This document shows, piece by piece, positions 1-8,011 of a stretch of DNA of 64,000 bases. A program made the translations under genes and the position numbers. Each line of letters opens with the position of its first letter. The first letter of the stretch is position 1. The stretch lies in assembly GCF_000203915.1 (NCBI RefSeq), contig NC_008390.1, positions 1,674,001 to 1,738,000 of the forward strand, read 5' to 3'. Source of the stretch: Burkholderia ambifaria AMMD (GTDB taxonomy: Bacteria; Pseudomonadota; Gammaproteobacteria; Burkholderiales; Burkholderiaceae). The notes beneath the pieces were generated by a model. The model made no database searches, was not told the DNA's origin, and worked only from the letters and a program-made list of their open reading frames with translations.

Positions 1-333
1 AAGCACATCGCGGTGGCCGAGTACGAGAAGACCGTGCAGACCGCGTTCCGCGAAGTGGCCGACGCATTCGCCGCGCGCGACTGGATCGATCGCCAGCTCG
101 CTGCGCAGCAGGACGTCTACGCGGCCGACGGCGCGCGGCTGAAACTCGCGGAGCGCCGCTATGCGGGCGGCGTCGCGACGTATCTCGAACTGCTCGACGC
201 GCAGCGCAGCACGTACGAATCCGGGCATGAGCTGATCCGGCTCAAGGCGCTGCGGCTCGCGAATGCGATTGCGCTGTATCGCGCGCTCGGCGGCGGCTGG
301 GCGCCGGCCACCGCTGGCGAAGCCGCCGCGTGA
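1..333 (+). CDS. RND efflux outer-membrane factor (NodT/TolC-like), 3' end only
   Basis: The reading frame is open from base 1, so the gene starts outside the window and only about 110 C-terminal residues are present. The fragment is alanine-rich and helical. It contains the family's C-terminal pattern, with a FREVADAFAARDW-like coil and then RRYAGGVATYLELLDAQRS, the conserved stretch leading into the last helix of TolC/NodT outer-membrane channels. It ends in a disordered Ala-rich tail. Proteins of this family form the outer-membrane exit duct of tripartite drug or metabolite efflux pumps. The inner-membrane and adaptor genes are presumably upstream of the window. Family assignment is confident; the substrate cannot be judged. 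Confidence 0.85.
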   Translation, partial: KHIAVAEYEKTVQTAFREVADAFAARDWIDRQLAAQQDVYAADGARLKLAERRYAGGVATYLELLDAQRSTYESGHELIRLKALRLANAIALYRALGGGWAPATAGEAAA

Positions 334-359
334 TGGCTTGACCGCGGCATCGGCCAGGT

Positions 360-389
360 GGCGGCGGCGCATTGTGATGCGTCGCCGCC
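360..389 (+). terminator. GC-rich hairpin after the efflux gene, possible terminator
   Basis: A 13-bp stem with one G:T pair (360-372 with 377-389) and a 4-nt loop lies 27 bases after the efflux stop codon. No T-run follows, so termination is inferred from position and stem strength only. Confidence 0.3.
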
Positions 390-1168
390 GCCGCGGTCGG
401 TGTTGCTGCTGTCGGGTTTCCGGCCGCGATCGACAACACGTGCATGCACGCGTCGTCGACTCCGTTTTTCCTCCACGCAGTCGGGTTGAAGGGCCGCCTT
501 CCACTCGATTCGCATCCCGGTGACCGATCGCGTCGCCGCCGGCCTCCGATCGTGCCGGACTTCCTCTTATTCCGACTCCATCCAGTGCCGCGGATGTCGT
601 TTTGGCGCGTACGGCTTTACACGCCGCTTTAATCCAGGGTTGACGATTCGATTAATTCGCGCATTGCGAACAATAAGAGGCGACAAAGTGTCGCGGTAAA
701 ACGTTTGTGCGAATTTCGCAATCGTTTGCGCGAAAATTTCGCGGCGTTGAATATCGCTCGTTAATTTCCTGTCAGTTGAAATTCATCGAATGCTTTCGTT
801 GCGATAGGACAACGATGGCGGAATCGGACAGAGTTTTGGCATTTCACATCGGGTATCTAGAAAGGCCTTGTCCAGCAAGGAGAGGCGGGGAGTTCTCAAG
901 CCCGAAAAGGAAATGTCTTTAATTTTCAGTTAGTTCCGGAAAATAAAAAAGGACTGCGGACGAAAATATCGGAATTGACGGGCGGCAGGAGAGATTGGGT
1001 TTTGAAACCCATAAAACGAAGATTGTCATTGAGATTTGACAATGATTTACAAAATCCCTTCACGCTTATCTCGATAATGCCGCCTCGTGTCGGACGGAAG
1101 CCAACCACACGCTGCCTTTTGTATCCGCCACGTCGTCTGTTCCCTTTGCAATTCTCACGGAAAACGTC
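390..1168. other. Long AT-rich intergenic region upstream of the fimbrial operon
   Basis: About 780 bases without a credible gene. From about 640 to 1080 the base composition is visibly AT-richer than anything else nearby, with many short A/T runs. It also contains an inverted repeat CCTTG-N5-CAAGG (865-879) and the palindrome listed separately at 1022-1043. Short open frames here have no good ribosome binding sites. The position directly upstream of a pilus operon suggests a long regulatory leader, perhaps bound by an H-NS-like protein. That is inference. Confidence 0.5.
1022..1043. promoter_or_regulatory. 22-bp inverted repeat upstream of fimA (candidate operator/promoter region)
   Basis: ATTGTCA-N8-TGACAAT forms a perfect 7-bp dyad ending 125 bases before the fimA start. 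TTGTCA at 1024-1029 could be a -35 element with TACAAA at 1048-1053 (18-nt spacer). No known operator was recognised. Confidence 0.4.
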
Positions 1169-1681
1169 ATGAAAAAATCCCTCCTGAGCGCGGTCGCACT
1201 CGCAGCCCTGTCCACCTCGGCCTTCGCAGCGGGCACCGGCACGATCAACTTCACGGGCGAGATCGTCGCGGGCGCATGCGGCATCGATTCGAACTCCGTC
1301 AACCAGACCGTGCAGCTCGGCAAGGTGCCGACCAACAAGTTCAAGCAAGCCGGCGACAAGTCGGACGCGGTGTCGTTCGACATCAAGCTGACCGACTGCG
1401 ACACCAGCATCGCGCAGAACGCGTACTTCACGTTCACGGGCACGTCGAGCGCGGGCCAGCCGAAGCTGCTCGCAACGATCGGTTCGGCAACCAACGTCGG
1501 CATCCGCCTGCAGTCCGCATCGGGTGAATACCTCGACAACGGCGCCGAACAGAAGGCGCCGACCCTGCTGCAAAACGGCACCAACATCGCACGCTTCGCG
1601 GCGATGTACGAAGCCACGGCCGCCGGCGTGACGCCGGGTACGGCCGACGGCGTCGCGAACTTCACGGTCCGCTACCAGTAA
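1169..1681 (+). CDS. fimA: Type 1 fimbrial major subunit (pilin)
   Basis: A 170-aa pilin. Residues 1-20 form a Sec signal peptide ending in AFA. The mature part has the paired cysteines of the fimbrial Ig-like fold (Cys37 and Cys77). It ends in the classic donor-strand signature, with glycine at -14 from the end, alternating hydrophobic residues and a penultimate tyrosine (ANFTVRYQ). Mature subunits polymerise by donor-strand exchange to form the rod after delivery by the chaperone and usher encoded next. The ATG at 1169 directly opens the signal peptide. A strong hairpin follows the stop codon, which suggests the pilin mRNA is made or kept in excess over the usher. Confidence 0.93.
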   Translation: MKKSLLSAVALAALSTSAFAAGTGTINFTGEIVAGACGIDSNSVNQTVQLGKVPTNKFKQAGDKSDAVSFDIKLTDCDTSIAQNAYFTFTGTSSAGQPKLLATIGSATNVGIRLQSASGEYLDNGAEQKAPTLLQNGTNIARFAAMYEATAAGVTPGTADGVANFTVRYQ

Positions 1682-1690
1682 GCGCCGTAT

Positions 1691-1720
1691 CGGAGAAGGG
1701 GTGTGCACACCCTTTCTCCG
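1691..1720 (+). repeat. Strong intercistronic hairpin between pilin and usher genes
   Basis: Self-complementary 30-base sequence with 15-nt half-sites and a single G:T pair, centred on GTGCAC. There is no T-run after it. It probably works as a partial terminator or as a 3' stability element for the fimA message, a common arrangement in pilus operons (inference). Confidence 0.6.
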
Positions 1721-1769
1721 TCCTCCTTGCCTTCACGTCTCTACTTCCTCGGATTTCCGGTAGCGCCGC

Positions 1770-4256
1770 GTGCGAATCAGACATTCCTTCCTTTGCGTCT
1801 CCGTGCTGGTCGTCGGCAGCCCGAGCCATGCGACGGAATTCAATTCGTCGTTCCTCGACATCGACGGCACGAGCAATGTCGACCTGTCGCAGTTCTCGCA
1901 GCCCGACTTCACGCTGCCGGGCGAGTACATGCTCGACGTGCAGGTCAACGACCTGTTCTACGGGCTGCAGGCGATCCAGTTCATCGCGCTCGACGCATCC
2001 GGCGCGGGCAAGCCGTGCCTGCCGCCGGAACTCGTCGCGCGGTTCGGGCTGAAACCGTCGCTCGCGAAGGACCTGCCGCGCTTGCAGGGCGGCCGTTGCG
2101 TCGATCTCGGCGCGATCGAGGGCGCGACCGTGCGTTACCTGAAGAGCGACGGACGGCTGAAGATCACGGTTCCGCAGGCCGCGCTCGAATTCACCGATTC
2201 GACCTACCTGCCGCCGTCGAGCTGGTCCGACGGGATTGCGGGCGCGATGCTCGACTATCGCGTGATCGCGAACACGAACCGCAACTTCGGTTCGGGCGGC
2301 GGACAGACGAATTCGATCCAGGCGTACGGAACGATCGGCGCGAACTGGGATGCATGGCGCTTTCGCGGCGACTACCAGGCGCAGTCGAACGTGGGCAACA
2401 CGGCGTATGCGGACCGCACGTTCCGCTTCAGCCGGCTTTACGCGTTTCGCGCGCTGCCGTCGATCCAGTCGACGGTGACGTTCGGCGACGACTACCTGAG
2501 CTCGGACATTTTCGACACGTTCGCGCTGACGGGGGCGTCGATCCGCAGCGACGATCGCATGCTGCCGCCTTCGCTGCGCGGCTATGCGCCGCTGATCTCG
2601 GGCGTCGCGCGCACCAACGCGACCGTGACCGTGTCGCAGGTGGGCCGCGTGCTGTACGTGACGCGCGTGTCGCCGGGCGCGTTCGCGCTGCAGAACATCA
2701 ACACGAGCGTGCAGGGCACGCTCGACGTCACGGTCGATGAGGAAGACGGCAGCGTGCAGCGCTTCCAGGTGACGACGGCCGCCGTGCCGTTCCTCGCGCG
2801 TACCGGACAGCTGCGCTACAAGGCTGCCGTCGGCAAGCCGCGGCAGTTCGGCGGCGCCGGCGTCACGCCGTTCTTCGGGTTCGGCGAAGTCGCGTATGGG
2901 TTGCCGTTCGACGTCACGCTGTACGGCGGCTTCATCGCCGCGTCGGGCTATACGTCGATCGCACTGGGCGTCGGCCGCGATTTCGGCACGTTCGGCGCGG
3001 TATCGGCCGATGTCACGCATGCGCGTGCGCACCTGTGGTGGAACGGCGCGACGCGCAACGGCAACTCGTATCGCATCAATTATTCGAAGCACTTCGACGG
3101 GCTCGACGCGGACGTGCGCTTCTTCGGTTATCGCTTCTCCGAACGCGAGTACACCAACTTCGCGCAGTTCTCGGGCGACCCGACCGCGTACGGCCTCGCG
3201 AACAGCAAGCAACGCTACTCGGCGACGATGTCGAAGCGCTTCGGCGACACGTCGACGTATTTCTCGTACGACCAGACGACCTACTGGGCCCGCGCGTCGG
3301 AGCAGCGCGTCGGCCTCACGCTCACGCGCGCATTCTCGATCGGGGCATTGCGCAACCTGAACGTCAGCGTGTCGGCGTTCCGCACGCAAAGCGCGGGCGC
3401 GAGCGGCAACCAGTTCTCGGTGACCGCGACGCTGCCGATCGGCGGCCGCCACACCGTCACGTCGAACCTGACGACGGGCAGCGGCAGCACGAGCGCGAAC
3501 GCGGGCTACATCTACGACGATCCGGCCGGCCGCACGTACCAGATCAACGCGGGCGCCACCGACGGCCGCGCGTCGGCGAACGCGAGCTTCCGTCAGCGCA
3601 CGTCGACTTACCAGTTGAGCGCGCAGGCGTCGACGCTCGCCAACGCGTATGCGGCCGCGTCGCTCGAAGTCGACGGCTCGCTCGTCGCGACGCAGTACGG
3701 CGTGTCCGCGCATGCGAACGGCAACGCGGGCGATACGCGGCTGCTGGTATCGACCGACGGCGTGCCCGACGTGCCGCTGTCCGGCACGCTCACGCATACC
3801 GACTCGCGCGGCTATGCGGTGCTCGACGGGATCTCGCCGTACAACGTGTTCGACGCGACCGTCAACGTCGAGAAGCTGCCGCTCGAGGTGCAGGTGTCGA
3901 ACCCGATCCAGCGCATGGTGCTGACCGACGGCGCGATCGGCTTCGTGAAGTTCTCCGCCGCGCGCGGCAGCAACCTGTATCTGACGCTGACCGATGCGGC
4001 CGGCAAGCCGCTGCCGTTCGGCGCATCCGTGCAGGACGCGGCGAACGGCAAGGAGCTCGGCATCGTCGGCGAAGCCGGCGCCGCGTTCCTGACCCAGGTG
4101 CAGCCGAAATCCGCGCTGGTGGTGCGGGCAGGCGAACGCACGCTGTGCGCGGTGAACGCACTGCCGAACCAGCTTCAACTCGAAGGCACGCCGATTCCGG
4201 TGACGTGCCAGCCGCCCGGCGAGCCGCATGCAGCGGCCGCTCGGGTCGACCGATGA
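1770..4256 (+). CDS. fimD: Fimbrial outer-membrane usher
   Basis: An 828-aa usher of the FimD/PapC family. It starts at GTG 1770, since an in-frame TAG lies at 1761-1763. A signal peptide (about residues 1-21) precedes a periplasmic N-terminal domain that binds chaperone-subunit complexes (about 24-150). A 24-strand barrel rich in Tyr/Phe/Asn strands follows, interrupted by a plug, and then the C-terminal domains, which have a conserved cysteine pair near the end. It assembles and translocates pilin subunits across the outer membrane. It lies between the pilin and chaperone genes. Length and composition match the family. The ribosome binding site is weak, consistent with low usher expression. 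Confidence 0.95.
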   Translation: MRIRHSFLCVSVLVVGSPSHATEFNSSFLDIDGTSNVDLSQFSQPDFTLPGEYMLDVQVNDLFYGLQAIQFIALDASGAGKPCLPPELVARFGLKPSLAKDLPRLQGGRCVDLGAIEGATVRYLKSDGRLKITVPQAALEFTDSTYLPPSSWSDGIAGAMLDYRVIANTNRNFGSGGGQTNSIQAYGTIGANWDAWRFRGDYQAQSNVGNTAYADRTFRFSRLYAFRALPSIQSTVTFGDDYLSSDIFDTFALTGASIRSDDRMLPPSLRGYAPLISGVARTNATVTVSQVGRVLYVTRVSPGAFALQNINTSVQGTLDVTVDEEDGSVQRFQVTTAAVPFLARTGQLRYKAAVGKPRQFGGAGVTPFFGFGEVAYGLPFDVTLYGGFIAASGYTSIALGVGRDFGTFGAVSADVTHARAHLWWNGATRNGNSYRINYSKHFDGLDADVRFFGYRFSEREYTNFAQFSGDPTAYGLANSKQRYSATMSKRFGDTSTYFSYDQTTYWARASEQRVGLTLTRAFSIGALRNLNVSVSAFRTQSAGASGNQFSVTATLPIGGRHTVTSNLTTGSGSTSANAGYIYDDPAGRTYQINAGATDGRASANASFRQRTSTYQLSAQASTLANAYAAASLEVDGSLVATQYGVSAHANGNAGDTRLLVSTDGVPDVPLSGTLTHTDSRGYAVLDGISPYNVFDATVNVEKLPLEVQVSNPIQRMVLTDGAIGFVKFSAARGSNLYLTLTDAAGKPLPFGASVQDAANGKELGIVGEAGAAFLTQVQPKSALVVRAGERTLCAVNALPNQLQLEGTPIPVTCQPPGEPHAAAARVDR

Positions 4257-4271
4257 TTTCACGGATCCCGC

Positions 4272-5018
4272 ATGAACCCTGTTTTCTCTCTTTCCTTCCC
4301 GCGCCGCGCGGCGTGCATGCTGACCGCGGCCAGCGCGCTGCTCGCAGGCGTCGCGCACGCGGCGATCGTGCCGGACCGCACGCGCGTGATCTTCAACGAA
4401 GGCGAACCGGCCGCGATCGTCACGATCACCAACAAGAGCACGACGTATCCGTATCTCGTGCAGTCGTGGCTCGAGGACACGCGCGGCAACAAGATCACGT
4501 CGCCGCTGATGGTCGTGCCGCCGCTGCAGCGCGTCGAGGCGAACGAGCGCAACGTGCTGCGCATCGCGAAGCTGCCCGGGGCCGCGCTGCCGGCCGATCG
4601 CGAATCGGTGTTCTATCTGAACATCCGCGAAGTGCCGCCGAAGACCGATACGCCGAATACGCTGCAGATCGCGCTGCATACGCAGATGAAGCTGTTCTAT
4701 CGGCCGAAGGGCGTGCAGCCGGCGCGCGACGAGGACTGGACGCTGCCGATGACGCTGCGCGTCGACGCGGCCGCGCACCGGCTCGTGTTCGACAATCCGA
4801 CGCCGTACCACGTGACGGTGGTCGACGTGACGGCGGGCGCGCAGAAGACGCCGGTGCCGATCGAGCCCGTGATGGTGGACCCGATGAGCACGGCCGACGT
4901 GCCGTTCAAGGCCGCGACGCCGTCGACGCTGTTCATCACGCATATCGACGATTACGGCGGCCAGGTGGCCGTCGAATATACGTGTGACGCGGGTGCTTGC
5001 AAGAGCGTGAAGCGATGA
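4272..5018 (+). CDS. fimC: Periplasmic fimbrial chaperone
   Basis: A 248-aa PapD-like chaperone. The signal peptide (about 1-28) contains Arg-rich and Leu-rich parts and is cleaved near AHA. The mature protein starts with the G1-type pattern (RTRVIFNEGEPAAIVTITN) and carries the family hallmark PPLQRVEANERNVLRI, which includes the subunit-binding Arg and the alternating hydrophobic F1-G1 region. It caps pilin subunits in the periplasm and hands them to the usher. It starts 15 bases after the usher stop, and its own stop overlaps the start of the tip protein gene (ATGA), so translation is coupled. Confidence 0.94.
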   Translation: MNPVFSLSFPRRAACMLTAASALLAGVAHAAIVPDRTRVIFNEGEPAAIVTITNKSTTYPYLVQSWLEDTRGNKITSPLMVVPPLQRVEANERNVLRIAKLPGAALPADRESVFYLNIREVPPKTDTPNTLQIALHTQMKLFYRPKGVQPARDEDWTLPMTLRVDAAAHRLVFDNPTPYHVTVVDVTAGAQKTPVPIEPVMVDPMSTADVPFKAATPSTLFITHIDDYGGQVAVEYTCDAGACKSVKR

Positions 5019-6037
5019 GCGGCGCAGCGCGTGAACGGCACATGCCGGCGGCATGGTTGCGCTGGATCGTGCTCGCGTTGTTCGTTGTGGCGGCGCAGCC
5101 CGCGTGGGCGTTGCGGTGCCTGACCAACAGCGGCGCGACCTCGCTGACCGAGCCGATCGGCGGCGTGGCGTCGTATCCGACCGACGCGCCGGACGGGTAC
5201 GTGATCTGGGTCTCGCCGGTGCGGACGACGACGGGGTATTGCTACAAGGATCTCGGTGACGCGGGCAGCCTGAAAGTCGTCGACAACATCTATTTCTACG
5301 CGAACCCGAATCGCACGGACCCGGCCGCGTGGGGGCTCGAGATCGGCATCCGCTACCGGGGCATCGACTATTTCGACAAGACGAGCAATCGCGGCGGCGG
5401 CGTGTTTACCGGCTATTCGGTGCCGCCGTGCAGCCGGTACGATTTCGACCGCGGGCGGTGCCAGCAGACCCGAATCAGCATCGACTATCAGGTCGTCGTG
5501 CGCAAGAAGGGCAACTGGGTCCAGCCACCGAGCGATATCTACACGGTGTTCCAGTTCGACGGCGAGTTCGGGCTGAATGCGTACAGCCCGAGCTTCCAGT
5601 ACCGGCTGAGCGGCCTGCGCAACCTCAAGCCGACGCCGTGTTTCGTCGATGTGCTCGTCACGCCCGAACCGGGCGTCGTCAACTTCGGGCAGGTGCAGGC
5701 GGCCGGTAACGGCTTCATGCCGGCGGTGCCGCGCAAGCGGTTCTCGCTGTCGTTGACCAAGAAATGCAACGTCGCGGTGCGGGTCGACGGGTATTTCGAA
5801 ACGAGCTTTCCGGTGCAGAACGGCTTGCTGGTGCCGGCGAAGGACAGCAATTTCGGTATCGGCATCGAGGACAGCCAGGGCAAGGCCATTCCGTTCAATC
5901 AGCAGTTCACGCTGGCGCAGTTCGCGTCCAACGTGATGAATCAAAGCGTGTTGATGGATGCGGTGCTGAAATCGTTCGGCCCGCCGAAGATCGGGCGATT
6001 CGATGCGACCGCAACGATCCGGTTGTTCATCTACTGA
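5015..6037 (+). CDS. Fimbrial tip adhesin / minor pilin
   Basis: A 340-aa two-domain fimbrial protein. A hydrophobic signal peptide (about 8-32, ending AWA) precedes a cysteine-containing N-terminal domain with no recognisable motif. This N-terminal part would be the receptor-binding lectin domain if the protein is a tip adhesin. From about residue 205 a pilin domain begins (CFVDVLVTPEPGVVNFGQV) and runs to the end, finishing with alternating hydrophobics and a terminal tyrosine. The ATG overlaps the chaperone stop codon. It is the last gene of the operon and is followed by a strong terminator. The tip role is inferred from size, order and two-domain layout; the ligand is unknown. Confidence 0.85.
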   Translation: MSGAARERHMPAAWLRWIVLALFVVAAQPAWALRCLTNSGATSLTEPIGGVASYPTDAPDGYVIWVSPVRTTTGYCYKDLGDAGSLKVVDNIYFYANPNRTDPAAWGLEIGIRYRGIDYFDKTSNRGGGVFTGYSVPPCSRYDFDRGRCQQTRISIDYQVVVRKKGNWVQPPSDIYTVFQFDGEFGLNAYSPSFQYRLSGLRNLKPTPCFVDVLVTPEPGVVNFGQVQAAGNGFMPAVPRKRFSLSLTKKCNVAVRVDGYFETSFPVQNGLLVPAKDSNFGIGIEDSQGKAIPFNQQFTLAQFASNVMNQSVLMDAVLKSFGPPKIGRFDATATIRLFIY

Positions 6038-6063
6038 CGTGACGTGCGATATGCACGCGATGA

Positions 6064-6091
6064 AAAAAGCGCCGGCATGCCGGCGCTTTTT
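6064..6091. terminator. Bidirectional intrinsic terminator
   Basis: A perfect 28-base palindrome: an A5 run, a GCGCCGGC stem and a T5 run, read the same on both strands. It sits between the fimbrial operon (+) and the small exported-protein genes (-), so it can end transcription from both sides. Confidence 0.9.
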
Positions 6092-6113
6092 GCTCAATCG
6101 CGCGGCGCGATGC

Positions 6114-6251
6114 TCAACGCACCCAGCGGCACACCTTGTGATGGTGATGCTCGAAGTGGCACACGCGGTACGGATGCGCTTCGGCGATGGCCGGCACGAG
6201 CACGGTGGCGGCAACGGCCGCGGCGGTCAGGGTTTTCAGTAGTGTCTTCAT
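6114..6251 (-). CDS. 45-aa exported histidine-rich peptide
   Basis: The ATG at 6251 opens a 45-residue protein with a clear signal peptide (MKTLLKTLTAAAVAATVLVPAIAEA). The mature part is only about 20 residues and contains five His and two Cys in a HPYRVCHFEHHHHKVC pattern. AGGACC upstream could serve as ribosome binding site. The cluster of His and Cys suggests metal binding, but no function is known. It lies downstream of a small lipoprotein gene on the same strand and is followed by the terminator at 6064-6091. Small exported proteins of this type are common in Burkholderia; this one cannot be named. Confidence 0.6.
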   Translation of the reverse strand: MKTLLKTLTAAAVAATVLVPAIAEAHPYRVCHFEHHHHKVCRWVR

Positions 6252-6301
6252 GTCGAGGTCCTGTCGTTCGGTATCGGGGCACGGGAGGGGAAGGGAAGGC
6301 A

Positions 6302-6553
6302 TTACCACCGCGGGCGCTCGTCGTCACGGCGTTCGTCACGGCGCTCGTCGCGACGGTCGTCCCGGCGATCGTCATAACCACGCGGATGCCGCGCTTCCCA
6401 GTCGTGGCGCTCCCAGTAGCGTTGTCCGTCCCAGTAGCGATCGCCATGCCAGCCGATCGTCACTTCAGCCGGGCCAGGGTAGGCGACGCAACCGGTCAGC
6501 ATCACGCTCGACAGCGCGCCAACCATGACAGCGGATAACACGATGGATTTCAT
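6302..6553 (-). CDS. Small lipoprotein with Arg/Asp repeat tail
   Basis: An 83-aa protein starting at ATG 6553 behind a good ribosome binding site (AAGGGAG). The signal sequence ends in the lipobox LTGC, so Cys21 should be lipidated. The mature part carries a Trp/Tyr-rich stretch (GDRYWDGQRYWERHDWEARH) and then a charged tail of RRDD/RRDE repeats. Proteins with this Trp/Tyr and charged-tail composition are annotated as hypothetical lipoproteins in beta-proteobacteria. The function is unknown. It probably shares a transcript with the 45-aa peptide gene 50 bases downstream. Confidence 0.7.
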   Translation of the reverse strand: MKSIVLSAVMVGALSSVMLTGCVAYPGPAEVTIGWHGDRYWDGQRYWERHDWEARHPRGYDDRRDDRRDERRDERRDDERPRW

Positions 6554-6898
6554 GTCGTTCTCCCTTGGAAACAGCAATTCGATCGTACGAGCCCCCAAAA
6601 TTTCGCGTGGTAATAAGTTGCTACGGCAAATAACGGCCGTAGGCTTTTAGTCAAACTGATGAAAGCTTGCGCCATCGCCATCCAAGCGGCGTGCGTCGCG
6701 CGATCGCGCCGTGCGCGCGGCACGGTGGCGTGCACGGCATGGATGCGGGGCCGTTTCCGGCATCGGGCATCTTCCTTTCATCGAGAAAGCTAGCTGAATG
6801 CAGCGGCATCCGTGGCTCCCGGTCCGTCCGCCAAAACGCCGATCCCATCGATTGATCAGACAAATCCGGATAACCGAAAGGGGTATTCGGTAATCGGA

Positions 6899-6926
6899 TT
6901 GAGAATGATTTGCGTTTACGTTAAAT
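6899..6926 (+). promoter_or_regulatory. orbS promoter overlapped by a Fur box
   Basis: TTGAGA (6899-6904), a 16-nt spacer and TTAAAT (6921-6926) make a sigma-70-like promoter. The 19 bases 6901-6919 match the Fur consensus GATAATGATAATCATTATC at 12 positions and cover the -35 and spacer, so Fe-loaded Fur would block RNA polymerase. This agrees with the known Fur-controlled expression of orbS. Apart from this promoter I see nothing in 6554-6958, the gap to the lipoprotein gene. Confidence 0.7.
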
Positions 6927-6958
6927 TGCCTTATCTCGGAATTCGACGGAGCAGATCG

Positions 6959-7627
6959 ATGGCAATGGCGGAAGTGCTCGAACGCCCGGCAGCGGCAATG
7001 GCGAACCCGTTCCTCGGCAGTTATCCGGACCTGCCGTCGCGCCCCGCGCCGCGTGCGCGTCGTGCCAAGGAACCGCGTGCGCAGGGCGCGCTGCTCGACG
7101 TGCTGATTGCCCATCGCGCGATGCTCGTCAACGTAGCGCGCGGCTTCGTCGGCTGCGCGAGCCGCGCCGAGGACGTCGTCCACGACGTGTTCGTGAAGCT
7201 CGTCGAATTCCCGAACCAGGACGCGGTGCGCCAGCCGGTCGCGTACGTGACGCGGATGGTGCGCAACGCATCGATCGACGCGTGCCGCCGGCAAAGCCTC
7301 GAGAACGTCTATCACACGGAAGAGGACGACGGCTTCGACGTGCCGTCGCCGGAACCGACGCCCGAGGCCGCGCTGATGACGCGCGACACGCTGCGCCGCG
7401 TATGGGCCGCGCTCGACGATCTGCCGGCGCGCAGCCGCGCGGCGTTCGAGATGGTGCGGCTGCGCGAGGAGACGCTGCAGACCGCGGCGCGCGCATTGAA
7501 CGTGTCGCAGACGCTGGTGCATTTCATGGTGCGCGACGCGGAGCGGCACTGCGCGGAGTGTCTCGACGCGTGCCATCGCGGCGTCGCGTGTCCGGTGTTT
7601 CTCGGCGGTCGCGCACGGCGCCGGTAA
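6959..7627 (+). CDS. orbS: ECF sigma factor controlling ornibactin genes
   Basis: A 222-aa extracytoplasmic-function sigma factor of the iron-starvation (PvdS) group. I chose ATG 6959 because GGAG sits 7 bases upstream; the next ATG (6965) is spaced too far. Residues 1-45 are a non-conserved N-terminal extension, which OrbS is known to have relative to PvdS. Region 2 follows ([15 protein letters not shown], then [18 protein letters not shown]), and region 4 with its helix-turn-helix runs from about 135 to 190 ([18 protein letters not shown] to [15 protein letters not shown]). No anti-sigma gene is adjacent, as expected for this Fur-controlled regulator. It directs RNA polymerase to the promoters ahead of orbH, orbE and orbI. 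Confidence 0.95.
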   Translation: MAMAEVLERPAAAMANPFLGSYPDLPSRPAPRARRAKEPRAQGALLDVLIAHRAMLVNVARGFVGCASRAEDVVHDVFVKLVEFPNQDAVRQPVAYVTRMVRNASIDACRRQSLENVYHTEEDDGFDVPSPEPTPEAALMTRDTLRRVWAALDDLPARSRAAFEMVRLREETLQTAARALNVSQTLVHFMVRDAERHCAECLDACHRGVACPVFLGGRARRR

Positions 7628-7649
7628 AAAATCGCGCCGGCCAATCGTC
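7625..7649 (+). promoter_or_regulatory. OrbS-type promoter for orbH operon
   Basis: TAAA (7625-7628), a 17-nt spacer and CGTC (7646-7649) match the published OrbS-dependent promoter pattern. The -35 element overlaps the stop codon of orbS itself. Confidence 0.8.
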
Positions 7650-7722
7650 TTCAAGACAGGAGCGGCCGATTCGACAGTTCGCCGCTTCGCTTCCTTCAAC
7701 CGTCTCCCGCTTTTTTCCGATC

Positions 7723-7965
7723 ATGACGCAAGCCACGACGCCTTCCGCCGACACCGACGACCTGGTCTACACGGTCGTCATCAACGACGAAGAACAGTAT
7801 TCGATCTGGCCGACGTTCCGGCCCGTGCCGGCCGGCTGGCGCGAGGCCGGCGTGCGCGGCCCGAAGGCCGACTGCCTCGCGCACATCGAGACGGTCTGGA
7901 CCGACATGCGCCCCGCGAGCCTGCGCCGCGCGATGGACGGCGAGCGCGCGACGCGCGCGTCGTGA
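7723..7965 (+). CDS. orbH: MbtH-like NRPS helper protein
   Basis: An 80-aa MbtH-family protein that binds adenylation domains and supports their folding and activity, here presumably those of OrbI and OrbJ. The family signature is clear: [19 protein letters not shown], then the second conserved block with Cys and the [12 protein letters not shown] end (NxExQxSxW...PxGW...WTDxRPxSLR). The start codon has no visible Shine-Dalgarno sequence, which is odd. No alternative start with a better site keeps the family length. It is the first gene of the OrbS-dependent operon orbH-G-C-D-F-B. Confidence 0.93.
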   Translation: MTQATTPSADTDDLVYTVVINDEEQYSIWPTFRPVPAGWREAGVRGPKADCLAHIETVWTDMRPASLRRAMDGERATRAS

Positions 7966-8011
7966 CCCGTTGCGCCGCGCTTGGCGGCGCGCCACCTGAA
8001 GAGGACGTTGC

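Noticed and set aside
1036..1064. TTGACA at 1036 as the fimA -35 element
   Set aside because: No -10-like sequence at 16-18 bases downstream; the neighbouring TTGTCA/TACAAA pair fits slightly better but is also weak.
1662..5054. Antisense 1130-codon open frame opposite the fimbrial genes
   Set aside because: Same codon-bias artefact; no ribosome binding site or motif, and the plus strand has clear fimbrial genes.
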